28,054 nt of DNA, taken from the IMG/VR virus record IMGVR_UViG_3300047284_000321, positions 1 through 28,054 of that record; one strand, given 5' to 3'. Below the pieces are notes generated by a model. That model was not told where the DNA came from and ran no database searches. It saw only the letters and a list, made by a program, of their open reading frames with translations. The position numbers and the translations under genes are program-made. The DNA is from a virus. This document shows, piece after piece, positions 1-9,083 of this stretch (position 1 is its first letter; each line of letters begins with the position of its first letter).

Positions 1-1
1 T

Positions 2-205
2 GGACCCCAAGCCCTCGTCAAGCAGCTCAAGGAAGACGGCGAGCTAGTCCTGAAGCTGATCGTTGCTGAGAAGCTCGGCTACACGTTGGTCGAGCTGGAG
101 GAACGGATGACGCCGCAGGAGCTGTGGCTGTGGTCGACGTTCTATGAGCTACGGCAACAGGAAGAGAAGGCAGCGCAAGAGAAGGCAATGCGGCGTCGTC
201 GGTAG
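2..205 (+). CDS. Tail assembly chaperone, C-terminal part (5' truncated by window edge)
   Basis: An open frame runs from the window edge to TAG at 203-205, giving about 67 visible residues. It is highly charged and helical, with a core reading LVKQLKEDGELVLKLIVAEK and a tail ending in KAMRRRR. Small acidic/basic helical proteins with such an Arg-rich end sit directly before the tape measure gene in siphoviruses, where they act as tail-assembly chaperones (gpG/gpGT type). Position and character support the call; no specific motif does. In that family the longer form is often made by a programmed -1 frameshift, but the slippery site would lie upstream of this window. The stop is 26 bases before the tape measure start. 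Confidence 0.55.
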   Translation, partial: GPQALVKQLKEDGELVLKLIVAEKLGYTLVELEERMTPQELWLWSTFYELRQQEEKAAQEKAMRRRR

Positions 206-231
206 GCTGTCTCTAGCGCTGCGCAGGGATC

Positions 232-3200
232 TTGAGCACACAGTTCGCTGTGGATCTTGTCTTCAAGAGCCAGGGCGTCGACAAGATCAAGGATGCGACC
301 GACAAGCTCAAGGGCGTCGAGGATGCTGCGCAGAAAGCCGGCTCCTCAACGAAGGGCGCTGCTAACGGAATCAAGGCGTTTGGCGTCAGTGCTCGCGGTG
401 CAGCTGGGGGCGTTTCCGCGCTTGGCGGCGCTCTGCAAGCAGCTCTAGGCCCGATCGCTGCGTTGAGTGGTGCCGTTGGCGCGCTGACTGCAGCATTCCA
501 GACGATCGCAGCGCAGGACTTTGCTGAGGCGAAGGTGCGCACGCTTGGCACCAATAGCAAGGAGCTGGTCGCTGAGCTGAAACTGGTCAGTGCTGAGCTG
601 AAGGGCCAGGCCAGCGTTGCTGAACTGACGGCCGCTGCGTACGACGTGGCATCGGCTGGCTTTGTGAAGGCGGCGGATGCTGCAGCGGTGTTGAAGGCAG
701 CAAGCCTGGGCGCTGTTGGTGGCTTCTCTGACATCAACACGGTGGGTAATGCTGCCACCAGCGTGTTGAACGCTTACGGCTTGGCTGCCAGTGAAGCGTC
801 ACTGGTGGTCGATCGATTTATCCAAACGCAGAACGACGGCAAGATCGTCGTGGCGGAGTATGCGCAGAACATCGGCAAGGTGGCGGCAGCTGCGGCTGGT
901 CTGCAGATCCCGCTGGAAGAAGTCAATGCGGTGATCGCTCAGGCCACTGCCTCAGGTGTGCAGGCGGAGGTGGCATTCACAGGTTTGAAGTCAGCCTTTG
1001 CGCGGCTGGCATCGGGTGATGCCAACAAGGAACTAGAGGGCTTTGGCATCAAGATTGATGCGGCAAGCATCGCTAGCGATGGTCTTTACGGCACGCTGAA
1101 GAAGCTGGAGAAGCTCGATACGGGCACGCTGTTCAAGGTGCTGGGCACAGAGGCAGGCCCAGCGTTGCTGCCGGTGATTCAGAACCTGGAGCGCTTTGAG
1201 GAGCTGATCAAGAAACAGGAAGGCAGCGCAGGTGCTGCCGCCAAGGCAAATGCTGAAGCCGCCAACACGATCCAGGGTGCGTGGAAGGCGGTGCAAACCG
1301 AGCTGAGCAACTTGTTTGCCGACCAGTCAGAACTGGGCACCGTGCTGAAGGTGACGCTGCAAGCAGCAGCGGCAGCGGTGAAGATCTTTGGGCAGACGTT
1401 GAATGTGCTGCTGGCGCCGATCAAGGTGATCGTTGATGCACTGAGCACGATCGCCAAAGCAGCTGATGAAGCGTTCAACATCAGCGCAACAATCGAGCAA
1501 GCCAACTCTGCTGCTCAATCGTTCCAAGCTGAGCTGGGCACCATCCGCGACGAGTTCCTCGCTGACCTAGCGGGTGCGTTTGAACCCATCGTCGAGCTGT
1601 GGGGTCAAGCGATGGATGCCATCGCTGGCTGGTGGGGCAGCACCACGCAGACCATGGGCGAGATGGCTGATGGTTTGGGTGGCTGGATTCAAGGCGTTTG
1701 GAACGGCATTGCAAGCGGTGCTCAGAACATCATCAGCCCGATCATCAATGCCTTCAAGGCGGCATTTGATGGTGCGTGGAACATCATCATGGGCTTCTGG
1801 AACAGCCTGCCGGGCTGGCTGAAAGGGGCCTTATCTACTGCTGGCAGCGTTGTTGGCGGTGTTGCCAGCGCTGTGACCAACGCATTGAACAAGGTTGGCG
1901 CTGCCGTGCAGAAAGGCATCGCAGGTGCTGGCAAGAACGGTGCGGGCAAGACTGCTCCGCAGCAGATTGCCTATCAACCAACTGGTGGTGGAGCTGCCGC
2001 CCCCGCTGGTGGTGGCGGTGGTGGCAAGAAGGGCAAAGGCGGCGGCGGTGGTGGCAAGAGCGGCGGCGCTACACGCGAAAGCCAAGTGCCTGCGCTGCAG
2101 CGGGAGTTACAGCTCAAGCAAGAGTTGTTCGGGCTTGAGCAAAAGATCGCTGCAGCTCAGGCAGTCGACGACAAGAGCACCGTCATCCGATTGCAGGGTG
2201 AGCAGAAGCTGCTGGAGCTGAAGAGCAAGATCGCTGCCGTTGAAACTGACACCAAGCTGCCTGCGGCAGAGAAAGCTCTCAAGAAAGCAATCCTTGAACA
2301 GGAGGTGACTGAGGCACGCTTTGAGACGGCAACCAAGCTGGAGACGCTTGAAGCTGACCGAAAGGATCGGCTGCAAGAGATGCTCACTGGTTTTGACCGT
2401 GAGATCGAACTGGCTGGGTTAAAGACTGAGGAAGCCAAGAAGCTGCTGGAGATTGAGCACAAGATCCTTGACCTGAAGAAAGAGGGCCTGCTCACCAGCG
2501 ACGCCGAAATCCAGTCTTATCGGGACAAGGCTCAAGCTGCTGCTGCAGCAACCACAAAGGACGACAAGCAAAGCCAAGCTGAGTCTGATGCTCAGGGCAT
2601 TGCCAGCACTCTTACGGGTGGCATCAAAGACGCAATCAAGGCTGCTGTAACTGGCGGCGATGTGAAGGCTGCACTGAGCAACATGCTTGCCAGCCTTGGC
2701 GATCGTCTGCTTGACATGGCCTTCAGGCCGTTGGAGCAGATGCTGACCCAAAGCCTGACCAACATGCTGAGCCCTGCGGCAAATCAGCAGATGGCAGCGG
2801 CGTATCTGATGCAGCAGTCAGGCGCGCAGATGATGATGGCGGCCCAGACTTATGCCGCTGCAATGGCGGCTGGTGGTGCTGGCGGGTTTAATCCGCTGGG
2901 CATTGTCGGCTCCATCTTTGGCGTAGCCGGCGGTGCTTTCGGTGGCGGTGCTTTTGGCTCTGGATTCAATCCGTTGAGCACCACCAAGCTTTTTCCTGGC
3001 GGCCTTTTTGCTTCAGGGGGTTCGCCCACTCCTGGCCAACCCACGATCGTCGGTGAGCGCGGCCCTGAGCTGTTCGTCCCCGGTCAGTCCGGTGGCATCA
3101 CCAACAACCAGAACCTGCGCAGCATGATGGCGTCGGATCACGCCAAGACTGAAGGGCGCAACAACGCCCCGGTGATGAACATGAGCTTTGAGACCACCAA

Positions 3201-3345
3201 GTTCATGGATCGCGATTGGGTTGATCGGGAGCAGTTGGAAGCAGCGATGGCGCAAACCGCTCGCCAAGGTGCCGCGCAGGGTGAGCGCCGCGCCATGGAG
3301 CGCCTTCGTCAATCACCCCGCACCCGCCGGTCGCTCGGACTATGA
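232..3345 (+). CDS. Phage tail tape measure protein
   Basis: This 1037-residue protein would set tail length and form the rod inside the tail tube before DNA ejection. Residues about 130-300 resemble the TP901-type tape-measure core: alanine-rich helices with conserved Gly/Asn, for example GGFSDINTVGNAATSVLNAY. Hydrophobic Trp/Gly-rich segments follow at about 465-540. A Gly/Lys-rich low-complexity stretch lies at about 583-612, then a long charged coiled coil (about 615-790) and a hydrophobic Ala/Met/Gly-rich region. Near the C-terminus is PTIVGERGPELFVPG, a signature common in tape measures. The start is TTG at 232, preceded by AGGGAT; no better in-frame ATG lies near. The stop overlaps the next start as ATGA, as expected for a tightly packed tail operon. 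Confidence 0.93.
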   Translation: MSTQFAVDLVFKSQGVDKIKDATDKLKGVEDAAQKAGSSTKGAANGIKAFGVSARGAAGGVSALGGALQAALGPIAALSGAVGALTAAFQTIAAQDFAEAKVRTLGTNSKELVAELKLVSAELKGQASVAELTAAAYDVASAGFVKAADAAAVLKAASLGAVGGFSDINTVGNAATSVLNAYGLAASEASLVVDRFIQTQNDGKIVVAEYAQNIGKVAAAAAGLQIPLEEVNAVIAQATASGVQAEVAFTGLKSAFARLASGDANKELEGFGIKIDAASIASDGLYGTLKKLEKLDTGTLFKVLGTEAGPALLPVIQNLERFEELIKKQEGSAGAAAKANAEAANTIQGAWKAVQTELSNLFADQSELGTVLKVTLQAAAAAVKIFGQTLNVLLAPIKVIVDALSTIAKAADEAFNISATIEQANSAAQSFQAELGTIRDEFLADLAGAFEPIVELWGQAMDAIAGWWGSTTQTMGEMADGLGGWIQGVWNGIASGAQNIISPIINAFKAAFDGAWNIIMGFWNSLPGWLKGALSTAGSVVGGVASAVTNALNKVGAAVQKGIAGAGKNGAGKTAPQQIAYQPTGGGAAAPAGGGGGGKKGKGGGGGGKSGGATRESQVPALQRELQLKQELFGLEQKIAAAQAVDDKSTVIRLQGEQKLLELKSKIAAVETDTKLPAAEKALKKAILEQEVTEARFETATKLETLEADRKDRLQEMLTGFDREIELAGLKTEEAKKLLEIEHKILDLKKEGLLTSDAEIQSYRDKAQAAAAATTKDDKQSQAESDAQGIASTLTGGIKDAIKAAVTGGDVKAALSNMLASLGDRLLDMAFRPLEQMLTQSLTNMLSPAANQQMAAAYLMQQSGAQMMMAAQTYAAAMAAGGAGGFNPLGIVGSIFGVAGGAFGGGAFGSGFNPLSTTKLFPGGLFASGGSPTPGQPTIVGERGPELFVPGQSGGITNNQNLRSMMASDHAKTEGRNNAPVMNMSFETTKFMDRDWVDREQLEAAMAQTARQGAAQGERRAMERLRQSPRTRRSLGL

Positions 3346-3728
3346 CCTTCCCCGCCATTAAGCCTTCCAGCCGGAGCTTCAGCCCTGGGCAGCTGCCAAT
3401 CCGCAGCTACCGCACCCTCAGCGGTGCAATCTGGAAGCGCTCGTTCAGCAACACCCGCTCCGGCCATGCGCTGAGCCTGGAGTTCAGGAACATCCCAGAC
3501 GCCACCGCCGATCAGATCCTTGCTCACTTCGAGAGCATGGGTGGACCGTTCAACCGGTTTGATCTGCCAGCAGAGCTGTTCGTCGGGATGAGCAGCAGCC
3601 TCACAGGACGGATGCGAGCACCTGCCAACGTGCAGTGGGCTTACTCGTCAGAACCAAAGGTGCAGTCGGTCTACCCCGGCATCTGCACAGTCAGCGTGGA
3701 GCTAATTAGCGAGGTGGCAGCAGCGTGA
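3342..3728 (+). CDS. Minor tail protein, lambda gpM-like position
   Basis: This 128-residue protein follows the tape measure with an ATGA overlap, the place held by gpM in lambda-type tails. The N-terminus is basic and Ser-rich (TFPAIKPSSRSFSPGQLPIR), followed by a beta-rich body with the segment SGHALSLEFRNIPDATADQI. Proteins of this kind help assemble the distal tail tip complex. I see no enzymatic motif. The function rests on gene order (tape measure, M-like, L-like, K-like, J-like) and size; the fold is not recognisable with certainty by eye. It overlaps the next gene as GTGA. Confidence 0.6.
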   Translation: MTFPAIKPSSRSFSPGQLPIRSYRTLSGAIWKRSFSNTRSGHALSLEFRNIPDATADQILAHFESMGGPFNRFDLPAELFVGMSSSLTGRMRAPANVQWAYSSEPKVQSVYPGICTVSVELISEVAAA

Positions 3729-4189
3729 ACATTCAGATCTGCCAGCTGCTGGATCTGAAGATGCGCAATGGCACCCGGCTGCTAGCGCAGAACTTCTTTG
3801 TGAAGCAGAGCTACCCGTTCTTGGGTGAGACCTACCAGTTCGTGCCGTTTCAGATCTCAGGGTCACTGATGACAATCGGCGGCGACAACGAGACGCTCAC
3901 GGTGCTGTTCCCCAACACCGAGATGGCGCTCACGCTGCTGGAAGGTGGCGACGGCAATCGCAACAGCGAGCTGGTGTTGCGCAACCTATGGCTCAACAGT
4001 GCGCTGCAGCCGATCCCTGATCCGATCCCCGAGTTCTACGTGGGGCAGGGCAGCACGTTCAATGAGCTGACGATTGAGTGCCGCTTCCGCAGTGCGTTGG
4101 ATTCCGTTGGTGGCACCTTCCCCGCTCGCATTTTGACCGCCGAGAATGCAGGGGTGCTGCCGCTTAGCGCTGATGTGCGCTTGCAATGA
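3725..4189 (+). CDS. Minor tail protein, lambda gpL-like position
   Basis: This 154-residue protein starts at GTG 3725, overlapping the preceding stop as GTGA. It is beta-rich and acidic, with the core FVPFQISGSLMTIGGDNETL, and lacks signal peptide or membrane segments. Its size and position match the gpL tail-tip subunit of lambda-like phages, which connects tube and tip. No Cys cluster of the kind seen in some gpL proteins is visible, so the assignment is from synteny. An ATG at 4186 overlaps its stop but is out of frame with the following gene, whose start is a few codons upstream. Confidence 0.55.
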   Translation: MNIQICQLLDLKMRNGTRLLAQNFFVKQSYPFLGETYQFVPFQISGSLMTIGGDNETLTVLFPNTEMALTLLEGGDGNRNSELVLRNLWLNSALQPIPDPIPEFYVGQGSTFNELTIECRFRSALDSVGGTFPARILTAENAGVLPLSADVRLQ

Positions 4190-4562
4190 TCTGCTGTTCT
4201 TGCGGTATGGCTGGGGGCACGCACCAGGCGATGGCACCGGCCTGACCGATTGCTTCCAGCTGGTGTGCGAAGTGCGCCGCCGGCTGGGCTTGCGGGATTA
4301 CGCCCCAGACTTCGACTGGGTTTATGACACCTACACTGAGGCAACGCTGCCTCGGATGCGGTTGATGCGCTGGTTGCTTGAACATTGCAGCCGCGTGACT
4401 ACACCGCAGCCAGGTGATCTATTGCTGTGCCAAGGGCGTGCGGCAGGTGCGTTTGCAGTGGTGAGTGCTGAAGGTGGGATGATCCACCTTCGGGACTCCG
4501 GCACTGTGGCGCATCACCTGCGTGTGCCCAGTGCTCTTCCTTTGTTCCGGCCGCTGCCATGA
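4173..4562 (+). CDS. NlpC/P60-like tail-tip protein (gpK-like), possibly degenerate
   Basis: This 129-residue protein starts at ATG 4173, 17 bases inside the previous gene. A longer in-frame form from ATG 4146 is possible but would overlap more. The segment GTGLTDCFQLVCEVRRRLGL resembles the catalytic Asp-Cys motif of NlpC/P60 peptidases. Later segments, TPQPGDLLLCQG and GGMIHLRDSG, match the PGDL and MIH landmarks. In lambda, gpK lies just before gpJ/gpI and has this domain, thought to cut peptidoglycan during entry. The usual catalytic His strand (HVGI-like) appears here as AGAFAVVSAEGG, with no His, so activity is doubtful. It overlaps the tip protein as ATGA. Confidence 0.6.
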   Translation: MCACNDLLFLRYGWGHAPGDGTGLTDCFQLVCEVRRRLGLRDYAPDFDWVYDTYTEATLPRMRLMRWLLEHCSRVTTPQPGDLLLCQGRAAGAFAVVSAEGGMIHLRDSGTVAHHLRVPSALPLFRPLP

Positions 4563-7500
4563 ACCGCAAGCTTCTGCCGTATGAGCGTGGCCTGTGCGAG
4601 CAGCTGGGCCTGAGCGAGGAAGAGTATCTGCTGTTCTTGGCAGCGCAGAAGGACTACTCGATCTCGGAAGCGAAGCGGCGCGAAGAGCTGCGGGGTGATC
4701 CTGTCTCGATCGTCTTGACGGTTGTCGGGATCCTGTTTCAGGTGGCGTCGGCCTTGCTGGCACCGAAGCCCGAGCAACCGAAGTTCAGGGCACAGCGCCG
4801 GGATCGAACCTACGCACCGCGCTATGGCTTCAACTCAACGCAAGAGCTGGCGCAGTATGGCGACCCGCTGAATCTGGTTTATTGCAACCAGTCGATCAAT
4901 CCGCAGGGTGCGGTGCGGGTGAACTCGGCGCTGCTGTGGTCGTCAGTGGAGAGCACCGGCAGCGGGCAATACATGCAGCTGTTGTTGCTGGTCGGTGCTG
5001 CAGGAGTCAAGAAGCTCGACTTCGGCAAGACGGCATTTGGGCAGTTGCCAGCAAAGCAGTTCGCAGCGGCAAGCACCTGGATGTATTACGCCCAGCAGAA
5101 CGGGCCGGTGTTGGCGCAAGACAAGGTATGGGGTAACGCAAGCGATCCGGCGCTGGAAGACATCGGCGGGGGTGACATCATCCACCGGCTGCGGCATGGC
5201 AACAGCCTGACCGAGGGCTACTCGATGGCGTTCACGCCAACGACCGCCAAAGACCTCGGGGTGTATGCGCCCATCCCGATCAACGTGGATGTGTTTGAGC
5301 GCGATCAGGATGGCGACCTTACCAGCCATCCGATCGGGATTGAATCGCGCACGCCTTGGACAAACGGGCAGTGGTATGACGCGGGCGATCAGTTTCAGCT
5401 GTTTTTCAAGAAGGTTGACCGCGACCAGGAAGAGGTTGCCGATGAGGCAGCCAAGGATCTGCGGCTGCAGCTGCTGAACAACCTGGATCGCGGGGCGATC
5501 TATGAGCTAGGCAGTGCGCACTTCAGGCTGCTGCGCTGGGAGGAAGGCGACAACATCCATGCCGAGAACATCAGCGCACGGTTTGAATGCACTGAAGCTG
5601 GCTTTGCACCGTCGACGCCGTATGACCGCACGCAGCCGCGCAAGCTCGAAGACTATGACCGCGAGCTGTTTGAGCACTACCGCAAGGTGCTTGAAGCGCC
5701 ATCACCGTCGTCGGTAGAAGATCTCGCTACCAACAATGTGATCGCCGGCACGATCAGCGCGATCGGCGGGTCGCTCACAGCTATGTCAGAGCACAAGATC
5801 TGGCTGGGTCTTTCGCAAAAGCAACAAGCTAGCCGCACATACAAGAACAGCCTCATCACCGACGACATTTACATCAAGGGGTTTGGCAAGGAATACGACT
5901 TCAACGGAACGGTGACGCTGACCTGGATCAATGATCTGGACAAGACCTCTACCGCGACCTACCCCGAAGGTGGTTCGATTGCTTACACCGAACTGATCCT
6001 TGAGCAGTTCTTGGCGGATAAGCCCAAGTTGCCCACCAAAGCGTTGCGCAAAGAGTATTCCGACGATCTCAAAAGGCTGCGGAAGTATCGCGACGACCTT
6101 CGAGCTGGCCGCTACAAGCGCCAACTGCGTAACGACATCAAAAACAACGACCCCACGGTGCGGGCGATTTGGGACAAGGTTCGCAACCTCAACAACCTGA
6201 TCGCTGCTGCCAACGGCGAGGAGATGGATGACACCTGGAGAGCAGAGGCACGCCAGCAGCAAACTGCGGTAGACCTGCGCAACCAGATCGCAGCCAAGCG
6301 GGAAGAGATCGAAAGCTACGCCGATAACGAATCAGGCGGCCGCGCGGTCAAGAAGGTGAAGCGACTGGAGAACCAGATCGAAAACCTGCGTGACACCCGC
6401 CGTGATTTCATCAACGACTACATCGCTCAGAAGCGCCGTCAAGCCAAGAAGCCGGCTAGTCAGATCCGGGCATGGCGCGACGAAAAGGATGACCTGCTGG
6501 AGGCGATGAATGCAGAGATTGCCGTGCGTTTGGATGACTGGCGCACCGAGAAGGTGCGTGAGGCGCGCGAAGCGACCTATGCCTTCACGGGGTATGACGG
6601 CAACCGCTACGCCTGCGGGGTGAACTGCCTGATCGACAAGCTTGACGATCTCAAGGGCGAGTTCACAACTGATCAGGTGGGCACCGACCTGATTCGCAAA
6701 GCCCTGCGCGATTTGATTGCCAAGAAGCGTGAGGCGCTGCAGTGGCTGCGCTGGCTGGCAAAGAACTGGGACACCCTCGCCCGCGACGTAGACGACGACT
6801 TCTTTAGCAAGTGCTTAGTGAAGCGCGCCCGCGTTGATTACCAGACCATCACCAAGTGTGATCGTGTGATGTTCAACTTCCGCGCGCGCCTGTTCCGTCG
6901 CATCTCAGGGCGTCAGCTGGAATACGGCACCAACGAAGCGCCGGACGGCTACAAGCTCAGCGACAACGGTATTAAGCGCCGTGTGATGTTCTTCCGCATG
7001 ATGTATCGCGATCTGGGCGCTGACCTGTGGCAGGAGGTGCCAAAGATCTTTGCGATTGAGCGGGCCAGTGACACCGATCACTATGTGTTTCTGCAGTTCA
7101 TCTCGCCGCGCAAGGCAAAGCGTGAGTTTCGCTTTGTGCCCCTAGTGGATGCTCGCCGCACGGTGCGAGAGAAAAGCATCGACGGGTATATCTATATCAA
7201 AAACGGCGGGAGCATTAAGAGCTACAGCCACGACGGCAACACGATCAGTTTTCGCGGGCGGTATGTCGGCTTGGCCGAGAACAAGCTCCCCGACCTGCGG
7301 GAGACCGGGCCGATGTATACCAACGAGTGGGACATGTTCTCCGTCCACTCAGACACGCAGATCCAGTTCAGCTTCGACAACGGCCCCGAGGCATCGCTGG
7401 TGAACGTGACCGAGCAAGTCACTTGCCCACTGGATGAGCAGAAATACAAAGGGATGAGCCTGCTGGCCTTCCACACCTACGCCAGCAACGGGGTGGATGA

Positions 7501-8641
7501 TCTGCGCACCATCTCGACCTACGCCTTGGAAGGTAAAGCGTCGTGGAAGGTCAACGACACCACCGGCCAGCCGTATCAAAGCGGAGAGGGCGCTTGCTTT
7601 GCGCCAGACATCTTTGCTGACACGGTGCTTGATAGCACCAACGGAATCAAGAACTTCGCCAACGCCAACGCGATCGACTGGGAGCAACTGGCAAAAGCAA
7701 AGCGCTTCTGCAAGAACAACGGGCTCGGCTGTCGCCTGTTCATGGATGGCGTGATTGCTGATCGGCGCAGCTGGCGTGAGTTCTGGGCGGAGGTGGCGCC
7801 GTTCAGCCTGCTGGAGTTTGCGCGGCTGAATGGCAGGGAAACCTTGCTGCCTGCGCTGCCTATCACGCCTGACGGTCAGGCGACCACCAGCTTGACGATC
7901 TCGGCGCTGTTCAACGAGAGCAACATCCTGGAGGAGTCCTACAAGGAGGAATACCTCGACTACGGGGACAACACCAAGGATCTGGTGGCCACGGTGATCT
8001 ACCGCGAGGTGGCAGAAGACGACGAGGTGTTCCCTCGCAACACCAGCGTGACGTTGTGCCGCGCGGACACGAACGACGCCGAGGCGGTGTGGCAGACCTT
8101 CGACCTGTCGGATTGGGTGTCGCAGAAGCGGCAGGCAGAGCTGTATGGCCGTTACCTATGCCAGCAGCGGCGTTATGTGGGGCGCACGATCGAGTTCCAG
8201 ACAGTGCCGACTGATAGTCCTGTGCAGCCTGGCGCTTACATCGTTGTGGACATCGGGCTCAAGCGCTGGGATTCAGTGCGCACCGGCGTGGTGCAGGCCG
8301 GCGGAACGTTGGATCTGCCGCTCGACGTGGGGATTCAAGATGGCGTCTACACCGTGATGACCTACGACAGCACCCACGAACCACAGGTGCATCAGGGCGT
8401 TGCAATCGAGAACGGTGTGGCGCTGGGGCTGAACGTGCCTGAGGGTTCGCTGTTCGTGCTGGGCAACAGCAGCGATGCTCGCCGTGTGTTCCGCGTCACG
8501 GAGGTGTCACTCGATGAGGATGCGGTGCTGACCGTGCGTGGCGCTGAGCACCCGTGCCAAGTGAACGGCGCGGTCTACACCAGCCTGGTGGCAGATCTGA
8601 GCGACGGTCTCTTTAGAGAGGTCGGCGTAGACTGCACCTGA
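4559..8641 (+). CDS. Tail tip / host specificity protein (gpJ/TipJ-like)
   Basis: At 1360 residues this is the largest protein in the window and lies where lambda gpJ does. These proteins form the central tail tip and contact the receptor. The N-terminal 50 residues are charged. A hydrophobic stretch (SIVLTVVGILFQVASALLAP, about 49-68) is followed by a conserved-looking region with YAPRYGFNSTQELAQYGDPL, typical of the TipJ N-terminus. Residues about 487-745 (about 6018-6795) form an unusual Lys/Arg/Asp/Glu-rich helical insertion rich in coiled coil, containing YACGVNC. The C-terminal third has beta-rich segments as expected for tip domains. It starts by ATGA overlap, and the next gene follows after 10 bases. 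Confidence 0.88.
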   Translation: MNRKLLPYERGLCEQLGLSEEEYLLFLAAQKDYSISEAKRREELRGDPVSIVLTVVGILFQVASALLAPKPEQPKFRAQRRDRTYAPRYGFNSTQELAQYGDPLNLVYCNQSINPQGAVRVNSALLWSSVESTGSGQYMQLLLLVGAAGVKKLDFGKTAFGQLPAKQFAAASTWMYYAQQNGPVLAQDKVWGNASDPALEDIGGGDIIHRLRHGNSLTEGYSMAFTPTTAKDLGVYAPIPINVDVFERDQDGDLTSHPIGIESRTPWTNGQWYDAGDQFQLFFKKVDRDQEEVADEAAKDLRLQLLNNLDRGAIYELGSAHFRLLRWEEGDNIHAENISARFECTEAGFAPSTPYDRTQPRKLEDYDRELFEHYRKVLEAPSPSSVEDLATNNVIAGTISAIGGSLTAMSEHKIWLGLSQKQQASRTYKNSLITDDIYIKGFGKEYDFNGTVTLTWINDLDKTSTATYPEGGSIAYTELILEQFLADKPKLPTKALRKEYSDDLKRLRKYRDDLRAGRYKRQLRNDIKNNDPTVRAIWDKVRNLNNLIAAANGEEMDDTWRAEARQQQTAVDLRNQIAAKREEIESYADNESGGRAVKKVKRLENQIENLRDTRRDFINDYIAQKRRQAKKPASQIRAWRDEKDDLLEAMNAEIAVRLDDWRTEKVREAREATYAFTGYDGNRYACGVNCLIDKLDDLKGEFTTDQVGTDLIRKALRDLIAKKREALQWLRWLAKNWDTLARDVDDDFFSKCLVKRARVDYQTITKCDRVMFNFRARLFRRISGRQLEYGTNEAPDGYKLSDNGIKRRVMFFRMMYRDLGADLWQEVPKIFAIERASDTDHYVFLQFISPRKAKREFRFVPLVDARRTVREKSIDGYIYIKNGGSIKSYSHDGNTISFRGRYVGLAENKLPDLRETGPMYTNEWDMFSVHSDTQIQFSFDNGPEASLVNVTEQVTCPLDEQKYKGMSLLAFHTYASNGVDDLRTISTYALEGKASWKVNDTTGQPYQSGEGACFAPDIFADTVLDSTNGIKNFANANAIDWEQLAKAKRFCKNNGLGCRLFMDGVIADRRSWREFWAEVAPFSLLEFARLNGRETLLPALPITPDGQATTSLTISALFNESNILEESYKEEYLDYGDNTKDLVATVIYREVAEDDEVFPRNTSVTLCRADTNDAEAVWQTFDLSDWVSQKRQAELYGRYLCQQRRYVGRTIEFQTVPTDSPVQPGAYIVVDIGLKRWDSVRTGVVQAGGTLDLPLDVGIQDGVYTVMTYDSTHEPQVHQGVAIENGVALGLNVPEGSLFVLGNSSDARRVFRVTEVSLDEDAVLTVRGAEHPCQVNGAVYTSLVADLSDGLFREVGVDCT

Positions 8642-8651
8642 GGATGGCGCC

Positions 8652-9083
8652 ATGAGTTTCTTCAGCGGTCGACACGGCAGCCTCGTTTATCTCGGCAAGC
8701 CGGTAGCGAAGGTGAGCAGCTGGCAGCTCACGCTGTCGACTGATCTGCTGGAGACCACAACGGTCGAGCAGTTTGCGCCCACCTATCGCCCTGGGATGAA
8801 GAGCGCAACGGGTTCAGCGCAGCTGTTTTACTACCGCCTGGAGTTCCGCGACCGCACGGAGAACACCAGTTTCGTGGAGCTGTTGAACAAGTTGGTGCGC
8901 GTGGGTGAGCTGGGGGAAGCCGACCGGGTATCACTGGATCTGGGGATTGGATCATCCACGGCAGATCGCTTGCTGGTGGATGCCTACCTGACACGAGCTG
9001 ACCTGGGCAGCACATCAGGCGAGGTCGCCAAAGTGAGCGTGGATTTCACCGTCACGGGTGATCTGAAGCGAGGTCTGGGCTGA
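8652..9083 (+). CDS. Phage structural protein, possibly tail-tube-like fold
   Basis: This 143-residue protein has a start context of GAGGATGGCGCC before ATG, a usable Shine-Dalgarno. The N-terminus reads SFFSGRHGSLVYLGKPVAKV, then alternating beta strands and one helix, ending with DFTVTGDLKRGLG. That pattern (small beta-barrel, a helix, a final FxxTG-type strand) recalls tail-tube or distal-tail subunits, but a tube gene downstream of the tip gene would be unusual. I therefore call it structural, with the exact role uncertain. It overlaps the next start as TGATG. Confidence 0.5.
   Translation: MSFFSGRHGSLVYLGKPVAKVSSWQLTLSTDLLETTTVEQFAPTYRPGMKSATGSAQLFYYRLEFRDRTENTSFVELLNKLVRVGELGEADRVSLDLGIGSSTADRLLVDAYLTRADLGSTSGEVAKVSVDFTVTGDLKRGLG

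Noticed and set aside
213-758. 181-residue minus-strand ORF opposite the tape measure start
   Set aside because: Antisense shadow of alanine-rich coding sequence; no ribosome site or family.
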